From Allosediminivita pacifica (GTDB lineage: Bacteria > Pseudomonadota > Alphaproteobacteria > Rhodobacterales > Rhodobacteraceae), in NCBI RefSeq assembly GCF_003054175.1, contig NZ_QBKN01000015.1, positions 56,209 to 120,208 of the forward strand: a stretch of DNA of 64,000 nt, read 5' to 3'. The notes beneath the pieces were generated by a model, which saw only the letters and a list, made by a program, of their open reading frames with translations, was not told the DNA's origin and made no database searches. The stretch's first letter is position 1. Every line of letters starts with the position of its first letter. The translations under genes were made by a program, and so were the position numbers. Of this stretch, positions 19,109 through 27,477 are shown in pieces.

Positions 19109-19920
19109 AGGCGTTGCACCTTGAGGCGGGGATCGAGCGTGTCGCGCAGACCGTCGCCAAGCAGGTTGAGGCCCAGCACGGTGAAGACGATGGCGAGGCC
19201 GGGGATGATGGCGACATGCGGGGCGAGGGCGACCATGGTCTGTGCCTCGGCCAGCATGCGGCCCCAGGAGGGCGTGGGCGGCTGTGCGCCGAGGCCGACG
19301 TAGGAGAGGCCCGCCTCGGCCAGGATGCCGAGCGAGAACTGGATGGTGCCCTGCACGATCAGCAGGTTGGCGATGTTGGGCAGGATATGTTCGGCGCTGA
19401 TGCGGGCGCGGCCCTTGCCGGCGACGCGGGCGGCGAGGATGAACTCGCGGCTCCAGAGCCCGAGCGCCGCGCCGCGGGTGAGACGGGCGAAGACGGGGAT
19501 GTTGAAGATGCCGATGGCGAGGATCGCGTTGAGCGCGCCGGGGCCGAGGATCGCGGTGATGAGGATGGCGATGACCAGGCTCGGGAAGGCGAAGACGAGG
19601 TCGTTGCCACGACTGATGACCTCGTCCAGCAGGCTGCTGTGGCGGGCGGCGGCGGCGAGGCCCAGCGGCACCCCGAGCGCGATGCCGATGCCCACGGCGA
19701 CGAGGGCCACGGCGATGGAGGTGCGCGCGCCGATCATCAGGAGCGTGAGGATGTCGCGGCCGAAATGGTCGGTGCCGAGCCAATGCGCGGCATTCGGCGG
19801 CTGCAGCCGGTCGGCGATGGTCATGGCCTCGGGGTCGGCGGGCGTCCAGACGTAGGACAGGAGTGCCGCGGCGAGGACGAGCGCGGTGAGCAGGGCGCCG
19901 GTGATCAGTGTGCGGCTCAT
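19105..19920 (-). CDS. Dpp/Opp-type ABC transporter permease (DppC family)
   Basis: Membrane permease of 271 residues with about six helices. It carries the DppC segment LGTDHFGRDILTLLMIGAR and the C-terminal NLLGDGLRDTLDPRLK. The start overlaps the stop of the DppB-type permease, and its stop overlaps the GTG of the fused ATPase. The three genes form one operon. The EAA-type loop (GKGRARISAEHILPN) contacts the ATPase. No binding protein gene adjoins; the likely partner is at 25932-27401 on the same strand. Confidence 0.94.
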
Positions 19921-20861
19921 GCCCGGCGCCTCAGGCGGGGATCGACGATGGCATAGGCGAGATCGGTCAGAAAGTTCACCATGATGACGGCAAAGACCAG
20001 CAGCATGACGACAGACTCCACGACGATGAGATCGCGTTGCGAGATGCTCTGGAAGATGAGGCGGCCAAGGCCGGGGAGGAAGAAGACCTGCTCGATGATG
20101 ATCGCGCCGGCGAGCAGGAAGGAGAACTGCAACCCTAGGATGGTCAGCACCGGGATGAGCGCATTGCGCAGCCCGTGGCGCCAGAGCGCCTGGCCCCGGG
20201 TGAGCCCCTTGGCGCGAGCGGTGCGCATGAAATCCTCGCCCGTGATCTCGATCAGGGCCGAGCGCAGGACGCGGGCGAGGATGGCGGCCTGCGGCAGGGC
20301 GAGCGCCACGGCGGGCAGGGTGAGCGACTTGATGGCCAGTGCGGGGTTTTCCCAGCCGGGGAAGCCACCGGCACTGAACCAGCCGAGGTTGATTGCGAAG
20401 AGCAGCACCAGCAGCATGGCGAACCAGAAGTTCGGGATCGCGATGCCGAGCTGCGTGCCGGCCATGACGCCGTAGTCGCCGGCGCGGCCGCGCTTGGCGG
20501 CGGCGAGCAGGCCGGCGGGGAAGGCGAGCACGGTAGAGAGCGCGAGGGCGTAGAGCGCGAGCGGCAGCGAGACCCAGAGCCGGTCGGCGATCATCTCGGT
20601 GACCGGGGCGCGGTAGGTGTAGGAGGTACCGAAGTCGCCGGTCAGCATGCCGCCGACCCAGGCGAGGTAGCGTTCGACCCTCGGCACATCGAGCCCGAGT
20701 TCGGCGCGCAGGGCCGCGACGGTGTCGGGACGGGCGTTGATGCCCAGCATGAAGCGGGCCGGATCGCCAGGAGCCACCTCGACCACGAGGAAGATCTCCA
20801 GCGAGGCGACGGCCAGGCTGAGGATCAGGGAGGTCAGGCGACGTGTCAGATAGGCGAGCAT
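19917..20861 (-). CDS. Dpp/Opp-type ABC transporter permease (DppB family)
   Basis: First gene of the permease-ATPase operon, 314 residues. ATG 20861 was chosen because it opens directly into the first DppB helix (MLAYLTRRLTSLILSLAVAS); the longer frame upstream is polar and unlike the family. It contains GDFGTSYTYRAPV, the EAA loop (AKGLTRGQALWRHGLRN) and the C-terminal DPRLRRR typical of DppB. With the DppC-type permease it forms the membrane pore. The region upstream holds a decayed protease rather than a binding protein gene. Confidence 0.93.
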   Translation of the reverse strand: MLAYLTRRLTSLILSLAVASLEIFLVVEVAPGDPARFMLGINARPDTVAALRAELGLDVPRVERYLAWVGGMLTGDFGTSYTYRAPVTEMIADRLWVSLPLALYALALSTVLAFPAGLLAAAKRGRAGDYGVMAGTQLGIAIPNFWFAMLLVLLFAINLGWFSAGGFPGWENPALAIKSLTLPAVALALPQAAILARVLRSALIEITGEDFMRTARAKGLTRGQALWRHGLRNALIPVLTILGLQFSFLLAGAIIIEQVFFLPGLGRLIFQSISQRDLIVVESVVMLLVFAVIMVNFLTDLAYAIVDPRLRRRA

Positions 20862-21072
20862 GGCGGCCACGTTAGGGACGGTCGGCGCGGGGGTCCACCG
20901 CTTCGCTGCATGGCAGCGGACCCGTCGCTTTTTCGTCGCACCAGCTATCGGTCGCCGCGCCACTTTGGGCAGCGGGTTTATCCTGCCGACGGCAGATTTT
21001 TCAGATGTGACGGTGTTTCCGAAAGGTCGGGGCGGGCGGTCCGCCCTTTGGCCGGCGCGCGCAGGGATTTGT

Positions 21073-21529
21073 TGGCCGAGATGCTTTCGGTGCGCAAGGC
21101 CTTCGACCTTGCCGCGATCAAGCTGCTAGAGCCTTCGAAGGTCACGCCGCTCCCGTTCTCGACCGAGGCATGCGGCGCGGCTGAACACCGACATCACCAT
21201 CGCGGGCTATCCGCTTCACGGGATTCTCGGCGGGCTGCGCGTCGGCGGGGCATCGTGTCGTCACTCAAAGGGCCGCGCGGCGACGAAGTGGGCAGCCGGA
21301 TCCCGGCCCCGGTTCAGCCGGGCAAAAGCGGTGGCCGGGCCATCGAGCACCATCGGCATGGGAGGCGGCCAAGCTGAACGCGTTGGCGACGGCGGACACC
21401 ACGGGCGACATCGCCCGGAATGCGAGCGGCGTCGACCTTGTCGAGGCCGAGCTGGGTGCGACCGTCAGTCCCGAGAGGGCCGCGGAACTGCTGCAGCCGC
21501 GACCCGGCTGGTGGAGTGCCGGGTCTACT
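21073..21529 (+). pseudogene. Decayed trypsin-like serine peptidase (frameshifted remnant)
   Basis: Fragments of one trypsin-like peptidase occur in order but in different plus-strand frames: FDLAAIKLLEPSKVTPLPF, then LNTDITIAGYPLHGILGGL after a shift, then IVSSLKGPRGDE and PVQPGKSGGRAI, then KLNALATADTTGDIA, and a final ATRLVECR. The serine motif, normally GNSGGP, reads GKSGGR, so the nucleophile region is also mutated. At least three frameshifts and no intact start show it is dead. It occupies most of the 663-bp gap between the DppB gene and the MFS gene; the 5' part (20862-21072) shows nothing else recognisable. Confidence 0.75.
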
Positions 21530-22742
21530 CGATCCCGCTGCGGCGCGCGTCCCAGAGGGTGATCGCGTAGAGAATGAACCCTGCGATGCTGAGGCCTGCG
21601 CCCACGTAGCCCGCCACGGGGAAATCGTGACCTGCGGCGATGGCGCGGGCTGCGAGGAAGGGGCCGAGCGCGTTGGCCATGTTGAAGGCGGCGTGGTGCA
21701 GCGAGGCGGCCAGCTGCTGCGCGTCGCCCGCGACGTTCATGAGACGGGTCTGCATCACGGTCGAGACGCCGCCGAGGGTGCTCATGAAGAACACGGCCAG
21801 CGCCATGGTCCAGAGCCCGCCGTAGGCCGCCGCCGGGAAGAGCGCCAGCACCGCGGCGCCGCCGCCGAAGGCCACGAAGGCGGTCGCGTTCAGGCTCTTG
21901 TCGGCGAGCGAGCCCATCAGGAGGTTGAAGATCGTCATGCCGATGCCGGCGACCATGAGCATGAGGGCAACCTGCGTCTCGGAGCCGCCGAGCGTCGATG
22001 TCACGGTGGAGGCGATGTAGGTATAGACCGCGAAGAAGCCGCCGAAGCCCACGGCGCCGGTCAGAAGCGTCAGCAGTACCTGACGGTTGCCGAGCGCGCC
22101 GAGTTCGCGCATCGGGTTGGCGTTCGGATCAGCAGGCGTGCGTGGCGCCTTGAGGTAGACCGCGAAAGCGGTGGCAAGCGCGAGGGCGCCGACGATCACG
22201 AAGCCGGCGCGCCAGCCGACGTACTGGCTGAGCCAGCTTGCCGCCGGTACGCCGATCGTCGTGGCGATGGTGAGGCCGACGAAGACCCGGGCGACGGCCG
22301 AGGCGCGCTTGTGCCGTGGCACGACGGAGGCGGCGACGAGGGCCGCCACGCCGAAGTAGGCGCCGTGCGGGAGACCCGACAGGAAGCGGGAGAAGACGAA
22401 GAGCCCGAAGCTCGGCGCCATGGCGGAGAGGGTGTTGAAGACGGCGAAGGCCAGCATCAGCCATATGAGCAGAAGGCGCTTGCGCACCTTTGCCGCGCCG
22501 ACCGCAAGCAGCGGTGCACCAACCACGACGCCAAGCGCATAGCCGCTGATGGCATCGGCGGCGCGGGCCTCGGACACGCCGAGGTCGGCGGCGAAGTTCG
22601 GGACGAGCGCCATGGCGGCGAACTCGGTGGTGCCGATGGCGAAGCCGCCCATGGCCAGGGCCACGAGCACCGCGCGCGCGGAGATTTCCTTGTCGGCCTT
22701 GCCCGCAGCGGGCTGGCCGATCTCTGCCGTCTGATCGGTCAT
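21525..22742 (-). CDS. MFS transporter, DHA1 family (AraJ/PbuE-like efflux)
   Basis: Major facilitator of 405 residues with 12 predicted helices. The N-terminus (GGFAIGTTEFAAMALVPNFA) and the FSRFLSGLPHGAYFG motif are typical of the AraJ/PbuE/YdhP drug-proton or purine/arabinose efflux group. The first ~20 residues are polar. It diverges from the DUF1636 gene across 207 bp and converges on the decayed protease. The exported compound cannot be inferred; linkage to the neighbouring cobalt genes is not evident. Confidence 0.9.
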   Translation of the reverse strand: MTDQTAEIGQPAAGKADKEISARAVLVALAMGGFAIGTTEFAAMALVPNFAADLGVSEARAADAISGYALGVVVGAPLLAVGAAKVRKRLLLIWLMLAFAVFNTLSAMAPSFGLFVFSRFLSGLPHGAYFGVAALVAASVVPRHKRASAVARVFVGLTIATTIGVPAASWLSQYVGWRAGFVIVGALALATAFAVYLKAPRTPADPNANPMRELGALGNRQVLLTLLTGAVGFGGFFAVYTYIASTVTSTLGGSETQVALMLMVAGIGMTIFNLLMGSLADKSLNATAFVAFGGGAAVLALFPAAAYGGLWTMALAVFFMSTLGGVSTVMQTRLMNVAGDAQQLAASLHHAAFNMANALGPFLAARAIAAGHDFPVAGYVGAGLSIAGFILYAITLWDARRSGIE

Positions 22743-22949
22743 CTGGTCTTGCTTTCTGTCCGGGGGACCGGAGGAGATCCCGTTAGCGCTCTCTCCTCCC
22801 TCTCGCGCGCAGAGCTATACCGTTGTCCTGCGGGGGCAAGACGGATACGCGGCTTTTCGCGGAATTTTCATCTATCTCGAAGGTATCTTCACCGGGGGTG
22901 GCGCGGGTTTGGACGTGCGCGGCCGGGTTGCCTTTGCTAGAGGCGATCC

Positions 22950-23276
22950 ATGCCTGATCCCGTTCGCCTGCACGTCTGCGCCAATTGCCCCGGTTCGGGG
23001 TGGGATCGTTTGCGCGCGGCTCTGGAGGATGCGGGGCTCCCGGTGGCACTGCAGCCTACCGGGTGCATGAACGGCTGTGCCGAGCCGGTGGCGCTGGCGC
23101 TGCAGGGTGCAGACCGAGCGACGTATTTCTTCACCGGGGTCGATCCGGAGGCCGATGTCGCGGACATCCTGGCGACGGTGGAGACCTACCTTGCTGCCGA
23201 CAAGGGCTGGATCGCCGATGCGCGGCCCTGCGGCAGGTTGCGCTTTTGTCTGAAGGGCCGCGTGCCGGCGCTCTAG
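22950..23276 (+). CDS. DUF1636 family cysteine-containing small protein
   Basis: Small protein of 108 residues with C10-x2-C13 and C39-x3-C43 (CANC, CMNGC), a ferredoxin-like arrangement that could bind a metal or a 2Fe-2S cluster. DUF1636 members are commonly found with cobalt or cobalamin genes. It runs convergently into the riboswitch-controlled cobalt operon, the two stops sharing a CTAG at 23273-23276. It is therefore not part of that transcript but probably belongs to the same metal physiology. The role is unproven. Confidence 0.85.
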   Translation: MPDPVRLHVCANCPGSGWDRLRAALEDAGLPVALQPTGCMNGCAEPVALALQGADRATYFFTGVDPEADVADILATVETYLAADKGWIADARPCGRLRFCLKGRVPAL

Positions 23277-23752
23277 TCGAGCAGCAGGGTCTCTTCGATT
23301 CGCTCGCCACCGACTGCCAGAGGTCTGTGGTCGTTGGCGTTGAGCGTCACGCGCACCTCGGTGCCGGGCTCCTGCGCGGGCAGGTGCAGCCAAGGGCCAT
23401 AGAATCGACCGAGCTTGACCCCGTCGATGTAGACATGGGCGTGGCCCTCGCCGGGGACGTGGTCGGTGCTGGCGTGTTCGGGCGAGAAGGCAAAGTTGCC
23501 CGTCTCGATGTGCAGGTTCCAGCCCGATGAGGGGTCCGGTGTCGCCGTGACCGAGAGAGTTGGCGCGTCGGGGGCTGCGGGCAGGTCGAGGGGCGTCTCG
23601 TGGTCGTGCGAGGCGCTGGCGCCGGTGGTGTGGCCGTGGTCGGTGGCGTGATCGTGTCCGTCGAGGGTGATTCCGTTGGCGGCCGCGACGGTGAAGCCGA
23701 GCCCGCCGCCGAAGATCAGCCCGACGAGGAGCATGGGAATGGAGCGGTCCAT
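23273..23752 (-). CDS. His-rich membrane-anchored protein in the cobalt locus
   Basis: Protein of 159 residues: N-terminal anchor or signal helix (IPMLLVGLIFGGGLGFTVAA, residues ~5-24), a His/Asp-rich linker (GHDHATDHGHT then SHDHE, ~32-53), and a C-terminal beta-rich domain with EGHAHVYIDG and GPWLHL. The family is not recognised. It lies 71 nt after cbtA on the same strand, so it may be expressed from the B12 riboswitch transcript, although a strong hairpin stands between. A periplasmic cobalt-binding or handing-over role is inferred from the histidines and neighbours. Confidence 0.75.
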   Translation of the reverse strand: MDRSIPMLLVGLIFGGGLGFTVAAANGITLDGHDHATDHGHTTGASASHDHETPLDLPAAPDAPTLSVTATPDPSSGWNLHIETGNFAFSPEHASTDHVPGEGHAHVYIDGVKLGRFYGPWLHLPAQEPGTEVRVTLNANDHRPLAVGGERIEETLLLD

Positions 23753-23795
23753 GAGAGGGTCCCGGATGTGCTTTTTTTGGGGGGCTGACGGGTGC

Positions 23796-23815
23796 GGGGC
23801 GCCTTGCGGCGCCCC
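23796..23815. other. Strong hairpin between cbtA and the His-rich gene
   Basis: Perfect 8-bp stem GGGGCGCC / GGCGCCCC with a 4-nt loop. There is no T-run downstream on the minus strand, so it is not a classical terminator for cbtA; it may stabilise the 3' end or reduce expression of the next gene. Confidence 0.5.
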
Positions 23816-23823
23816 GGTGTCGG

Positions 23824-24525
23824 TCAGGCGGGTTGCGAGGCGCGGATCTCGGCGCTTTCGCGGGCCCAGAGATAGGCGGCCAGCGCGCCGAGGATGGCCC
23901 AGGCCGCCATGCCGACGCCATAGGCGCGGGCGGCGAAGTGGGCGCCGAGCTCGGTCGGGACGGGGCCTGTGAAGACCGCGGGCTCGGGGGCGCCGACGAG
24001 GTGGGGCGCGAGCAGCAGCACGGCTGCTGCGGCCCATGCGACGAGGCCCTGTCCGAAGGCGATCAGCCAGAGCGCGCCGCCGGCAGCCAGCACGGTCGCG
24101 ATCCACCAGACCTGACGCAGGCCGACATCAGCGGCGGCGACACCCGGCACCTCGGGTGCGAGCGAGAAGCCTGGCGCGAACTGGACGGCGACGAAGCCCG
24201 CGATGCCCCAGATGAGGCCACGGCGCGCGGTCAGCGCGGCGCCGCGCGACTGGGCCAGCGCCATGAGCGGTACGAGCACCAGCGCGTAGCCGGTGTAGAT
24301 GAGCATGGTGAAAACGATGCTGAGGCCGTCACGCACCGGATTGATGCCGCCGAGCTCCTGCTGGGCAGAGACCACGCTTTCGGCACCGAAGTGCACGAGT
24401 TCACCGCTTTCGTAGAGCTCCGCGTGCAAAAGCACCGGCTGCACGAAGACAAGCTGCAGAAGGGCGGCAATCAGCCCCGCTGCAGCACCAGCGAGCACCG
24501 CGCTGGTCAGGATCCTGCTGAACAT
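23824..24525 (-). CDS. cbtA: CbtA family membrane protein, candidate cobalt transporter subunit
   Basis: Inner-membrane protein of 233 residues with five to six hydrophobic helices, matching CbtA, predicted to act with CbtB in cobalt uptake. N-terminus FSRILTSAVLAGAAAGLIAA, with histidines in an early loop (LLHAELYESGELVHFG). It starts 3 nt after the cbtB stop. Control by an upstream cobalamin riboswitch fits the known genomic association of CbtAB with B12 regulation. Transport itself is predicted, not demonstrated for most members. Confidence 0.92.
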   Translation of the reverse strand: MFSRILTSAVLAGAAAGLIAALLQLVFVQPVLLHAELYESGELVHFGAESVVSAQQELGGINPVRDGLSIVFTMLIYTGYALVLVPLMALAQSRGAALTARRGLIWGIAGFVAVQFAPGFSLAPEVPGVAAADVGLRQVWWIATVLAAGGALWLIAFGQGLVAWAAAAVLLLAPHLVGAPEPAVFTGPVPTELGAHFAARAYGVGMAAWAILGALAAYLWARESAEIRASQPA

Positions 24526-24528
24526 GGT

Positions 24529-24708
24529 TCAGTGGCAGGGAAAGCCGGTGGCGTGGCGCACGTCGTGGGCCGCGTCGTGCAACGTGTCGGCCTGGACGAA
24601 GCCGGTCGCAAAGACGATGGCGGCGCCGACCATGGCGGCGAAGATGCCTGCCGCGAGAATCGAGCGGCTGCTGCTGCCGGTGACGACGGTGGTTGCGGGT
24701 GCGTTCAT
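24529..24708 (-). CDS. cbtB: CbtB family small membrane protein, candidate cobalt transporter subunit
   Basis: Small protein of 59 residues. One membrane helix (ILAAGIFAAMVGAAIVFATG, residues 17-36) is followed by a conserved His-rich tail HDAAHDVRHATGFPCH, the CbtB hallmark and a probable metal site. ATG 24708 is preceded by AAGGAGAACGGA. It lies just downstream of the cobalamin riboswitch and 3 nt before cbtA. The size, the terminal histidines and the pairing with CbtA make the call firm despite the short length. Confidence 0.93.
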   Translation of the reverse strand: MNAPATTVVTGSSSRSILAAGIFAAMVGAAIVFATGFVQADTLHDAAHDVRHATGFPCH

Positions 24709-24749
24709 TCCGTTCTCCTTGCCCTCTCACCCGAGGGCTTTGAAAGTTT

Positions 24750-24950
24750 CCCGTGACCGGCAGGTCTCCTGGCTTGCGTGTCTTCGCCGTTTGGCTGGCC
24801 TTCCCGGTTGCCCAGTGGCGCCTTCAGCCCGGCTCGACGCTTACAGTTGCGGGGGCAGCTGACGAGTTGGCCCGCGGGCCGCACGACATTCCCTCTTGCC
24901 TCCGGGGTGTGTGCCCCCGGAACCGTTCACCCCATGGTGATGCCCGAGCG
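24750..24950 (-). promoter_or_regulatory. Cobalamin (adenosylcobalamin) riboswitch
   Basis: On the minus strand this leader contains the B12 box GCTGCCCCCGCAACTGTAA (complement of 24841-24859), the 3' conserved AGCCAGGAGACCTGCCGGT (complement of 24756-24774) and a GGTGAAC element (complement of 24925-24931), in the order of the cobalamin riboswitch. The outer limits are approximate. It precedes cbtB by about 45 nt and would shut off cobalt-uptake genes when cobalamin is plentiful. Confidence 0.95.
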
Positions 24951-24962
24951 GGGCGGGGCGCG

Positions 24963-25856
24963 TCAAGGACTGGTTGCGGCGTCTGCTGGTTCTTCGCCGA
25001 CTGTTGCCCGGCTCGAAGGTGGTATGTCCCGCCAGATGCCGTAGGTTTCGCGGAAATGGTCGATGGCGCGACGGTCCGAGGCGCGGCGGTTGTCGCCTTC
25101 GAAGCTGGCGGCGCGCAGGGGGTCGATTTTCTCGGACTTGGTGCGCGCGCAATGCTCGATGCGGCGAGGCAGCCAGATGCCGATCCCGCGGCGGGCGAGG
25201 TGCCCCGACAGAAGGATATCGTCGACCATCCAGACATCGTCGGGAATCGCGAAATTCGGTCCGATGAAGTCGGGGCGGATCACGACGCCGGCGTAGCCGA
25301 AGGCGATGTCGGCGTAGCCCGCGCGCACCACGTACCTACGCTGGGCCTTGTCTCCGATGGGTGTCGGACGCCACCATTTGAGCCGCTGGGCGTAGCGCTT
25401 CATCCGGAACACGGGATCGGGAAGATGGCGCCCTGCCACTGCGCGGGAACCCTGGCCGACGGCCGGCGTGCCCGGGACGATCTCGTGCAGGTGACCGCCG
25501 TAGCAGGCGACGCAGTCCCGGGGCCGCTGACGCTGGGCCCGCAGCAACCCGCGCGCCCAATGTCGCGAGTAGATGCGGTCATCGTCGCAGAAGAGGATCT
25601 GCACCTCCTCGCCTTCAAGGTCGCGGGCGGCGTGAAGGAACTTGGAGGCAGGACCGAGGTCGTCCTCGACCCTGACGACGTTGATCCCCTTTGGCACATC
25701 TGGTGGCCCCCCGTCGTAGTCCGGAAAACGCCGGTAGCGCTTCGGGATGTATAGCCGGATCTCGTCGATGGTTTCCGTCTGGCGCTGTAGCTGCTCCAGG
25801 ACGGGGCCAAGGCCAGTGAACCGAGGGGGGATGGAGGTGAGGGAAATGATTGCCAT
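24963..25856 (-). CDS. Putative glycosyltransferase (GT-A-like fold)
   Basis: Protein of 297 residues resembling family-2-type glycosyltransferases. The N-terminus SLTSIPPRFTGLGPVLEQL and IDEIRLYIPKRY look like the opening strands of a nucleotide-sugar fold. An acidic motif FCDDDRIYSRHW would be the metal/nucleotide-sugar site, and VDDILLSGHL a later acidic segment. No membrane helix is seen. It starts 75 nt after the peptide-binding protein stop on the same strand and ends just before the cobalamin riboswitch. Donor and acceptor are unknown. Confidence 0.7.
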   Translation of the reverse strand: MAIISLTSIPPRFTGLGPVLEQLQRQTETIDEIRLYIPKRYRRFPDYDGGPPDVPKGINVVRVEDDLGPASKFLHAARDLEGEEVQILFCDDDRIYSRHWARGLLRAQRQRPRDCVACYGGHLHEIVPGTPAVGQGSRAVAGRHLPDPVFRMKRYAQRLKWWRPTPIGDKAQRRYVVRAGYADIAFGYAGVVIRPDFIGPNFAIPDDVWMVDDILLSGHLARRGIGIWLPRRIEHCARTKSEKIDPLRAASFEGDNRRASDRRAIDHFRETYGIWRDIPPSSRATVGEEPADAATSP

Positions 25857-25931
25857 GGGGAGCGAACGAAGGACGCCGCCGGGATTCCCCGGCGGTCATC
25901 GCCTCGGTCGATGCCTATGCCATGCGACTGG

Positions 25932-27401
25932 TCATTCCTTCCAGCTCACGCCGGTCAGGTCGTTCGCCTGCGTCGGCTGGTTCAACCAGAGGCCATCGAG
26001 GCGCGCGTCGGCCACGGTGGGGTAGGCGAGCTGGAAGAGATAGGCGTTCACGTGATCGTCGGCGATGATGGTCTGCGCCTCGGCCAGCATGTCCAGCCGC
26101 TGCTGCGGTTCGGTCGTTGTCGACAGATCCTGCATCAGCGTCTGGAACTCTGGGTTGTCGTAGTGGAAGTAGTAGTCCGGCTGGGCGTAGATGCCGATGT
26201 CGAGCGGCTCGGTATGGCTGACGATGGTCAGGCCGAAGTCGCTGCCGCGGAAGACCTCTTCCAGCCACTGCGCCCATTCGAGGTTTGTGATCTCGGTCTC
26301 GATCCCGACCTCGCGCAGCTGGGCGGCGATGATCTCGCCGCCGCGGCGGGCGTAGGAGGGGGGCGGCAGTTTCAGAGTGGTGGTGAAGCCGTCAGCCATG
26401 CCCGCATCCTCGAGCAGCTGGCGCGACAACTCCGGGTCGTAGTTCGACCGGTCGATGAGGTCGACGTAGGCGGGATTGTGGGGCGCGAAATGCGTGCCGA
26501 TGGGCGTGCCGAGGCCGAACATGGCGCCGTCGATGATCTGCTGGCGGTCGATGGCATGGGCCACGGCTTCGCGCACCTGCGGATTGTCGAAGGGCGGCTC
26601 GGCATTGTTCATGGCGAGGATCGTCTCGCCCTCGGTCGAGCCGACGAGAACCTGGAACCTCGGATCGGCCTCGAAGAGCGGCAGGTTCTCGGGCGCGGGG
26701 AAACCGGCAAAGGCGTCGATGTCCTGCGCCATCATTGCCGCGAAGGCGGCGGTGGGGTCCGAGATGAAGCGGAAGGTCGCCTCGGTCAGGGCGGGCTTGG
26801 CGCCCCAGTAGTCGGCGTATTGCGTCAGCTCGATCCGGTCGCCCTGCACCCATTCGGAGAACTGGAAGGGCCCGGTGCCGATGGGCGTCTGCTTGATGTC
26901 GTCGATGGAGTCCTCGGACACGATGACGGCGTCGCCCCAGGCCATGTTGAACAGGAACGTGCCCTCGGGCTGGGAGAGCGTCACCTCGACCGTGCGCGGG
27001 TCGATGACCTCGACGTTATCGATGGCGGCAAAGAGCCCCTTCTGGGCGTTCTGGCTGTCCTCGCCGCGGGCGCGGTCGAGCGTGAACTTGACGTCATCGG
27101 CGGTCATCTCGGTGCCGTCGTGGAAGGTCACGCCCTCCTGCAGGTGGAAGGTGTAAGTCAGCCCGTCCTCGGAGATATCCCAGCTTTCGGCGAGGCCGGG
27201 AACGACCGCACCGGTTTCGGTAAATCGCGTGAGGCCTTCGAAGACATTAGCGTAGAGCACGCTGTCGATGGCCCCGGCGGCGGCGCTGGTGGGGTCGAGG
27301 TGCGGCGGCTCGAGCTGGATCGCGAGTGTCAGGTCGGTCTGCTGCGCGTGCAGGGCGGTGCCGCAAAGCAGGGCCGCGGCGAGCGTGAGGGTGCGGGTCA
27401 T
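25932..27401 (-). CDS. ABC transporter peptide-type substrate-binding protein (SBP_bac_5 family)
   Basis: Periplasmic binding protein of 489 residues. The signal peptide TRTLTLAAALLCGTALHAQ is followed by the DppA/OppA-type body (YANVFEGLTRF, GLTYTFHLQEGVTFHDG, VREAVAHAIDRQQII). ATG 27401 is preceded by AAGGGAGAG. No permease adjoins; the DppBC/fused-ATPase operon at 17426-20861 on the same strand lacks a binding protein, so the two probably form one importer split by ~5 kb of other genes. Substrate unknown. The XRE repressor gene lies 76 nt upstream. Confidence 0.92.
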   Translation of the reverse strand: MTRTLTLAAALLCGTALHAQQTDLTLAIQLEPPHLDPTSAAAGAIDSVLYANVFEGLTRFTETGAVVPGLAESWDISEDGLTYTFHLQEGVTFHDGTEMTADDVKFTLDRARGEDSQNAQKGLFAAIDNVEVIDPRTVEVTLSQPEGTFLFNMAWGDAVIVSEDSIDDIKQTPIGTGPFQFSEWVQGDRIELTQYADYWGAKPALTEATFRFISDPTAAFAAMMAQDIDAFAGFPAPENLPLFEADPRFQVLVGSTEGETILAMNNAEPPFDNPQVREAVAHAIDRQQIIDGAMFGLGTPIGTHFAPHNPAYVDLIDRSNYDPELSRQLLEDAGMADGFTTTLKLPPPSYARRGGEIIAAQLREVGIETEITNLEWAQWLEEVFRGSDFGLTIVSHTEPLDIGIYAQPDYYFHYDNPEFQTLMQDLSTTTEPQQRLDMLAEAQTIIADDHVNAYLFQLAYPTVADARLDGLWLNQPTQANDLTGVSWKE

Positions 27402-27477
27402 GGCGTCTCTCCCTTTGGTTGGGGCGAGTGTTGGCGAAGCACGGGCCCTCTGGCAAGACCCTCGCTGCGCTGCGGCG

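Noticed and set aside
21331..21570. Small plus-strand frames in the protease remnant as real genes
   Set aside because: They join peptidase fragments from different frames and lack ribosome sites.
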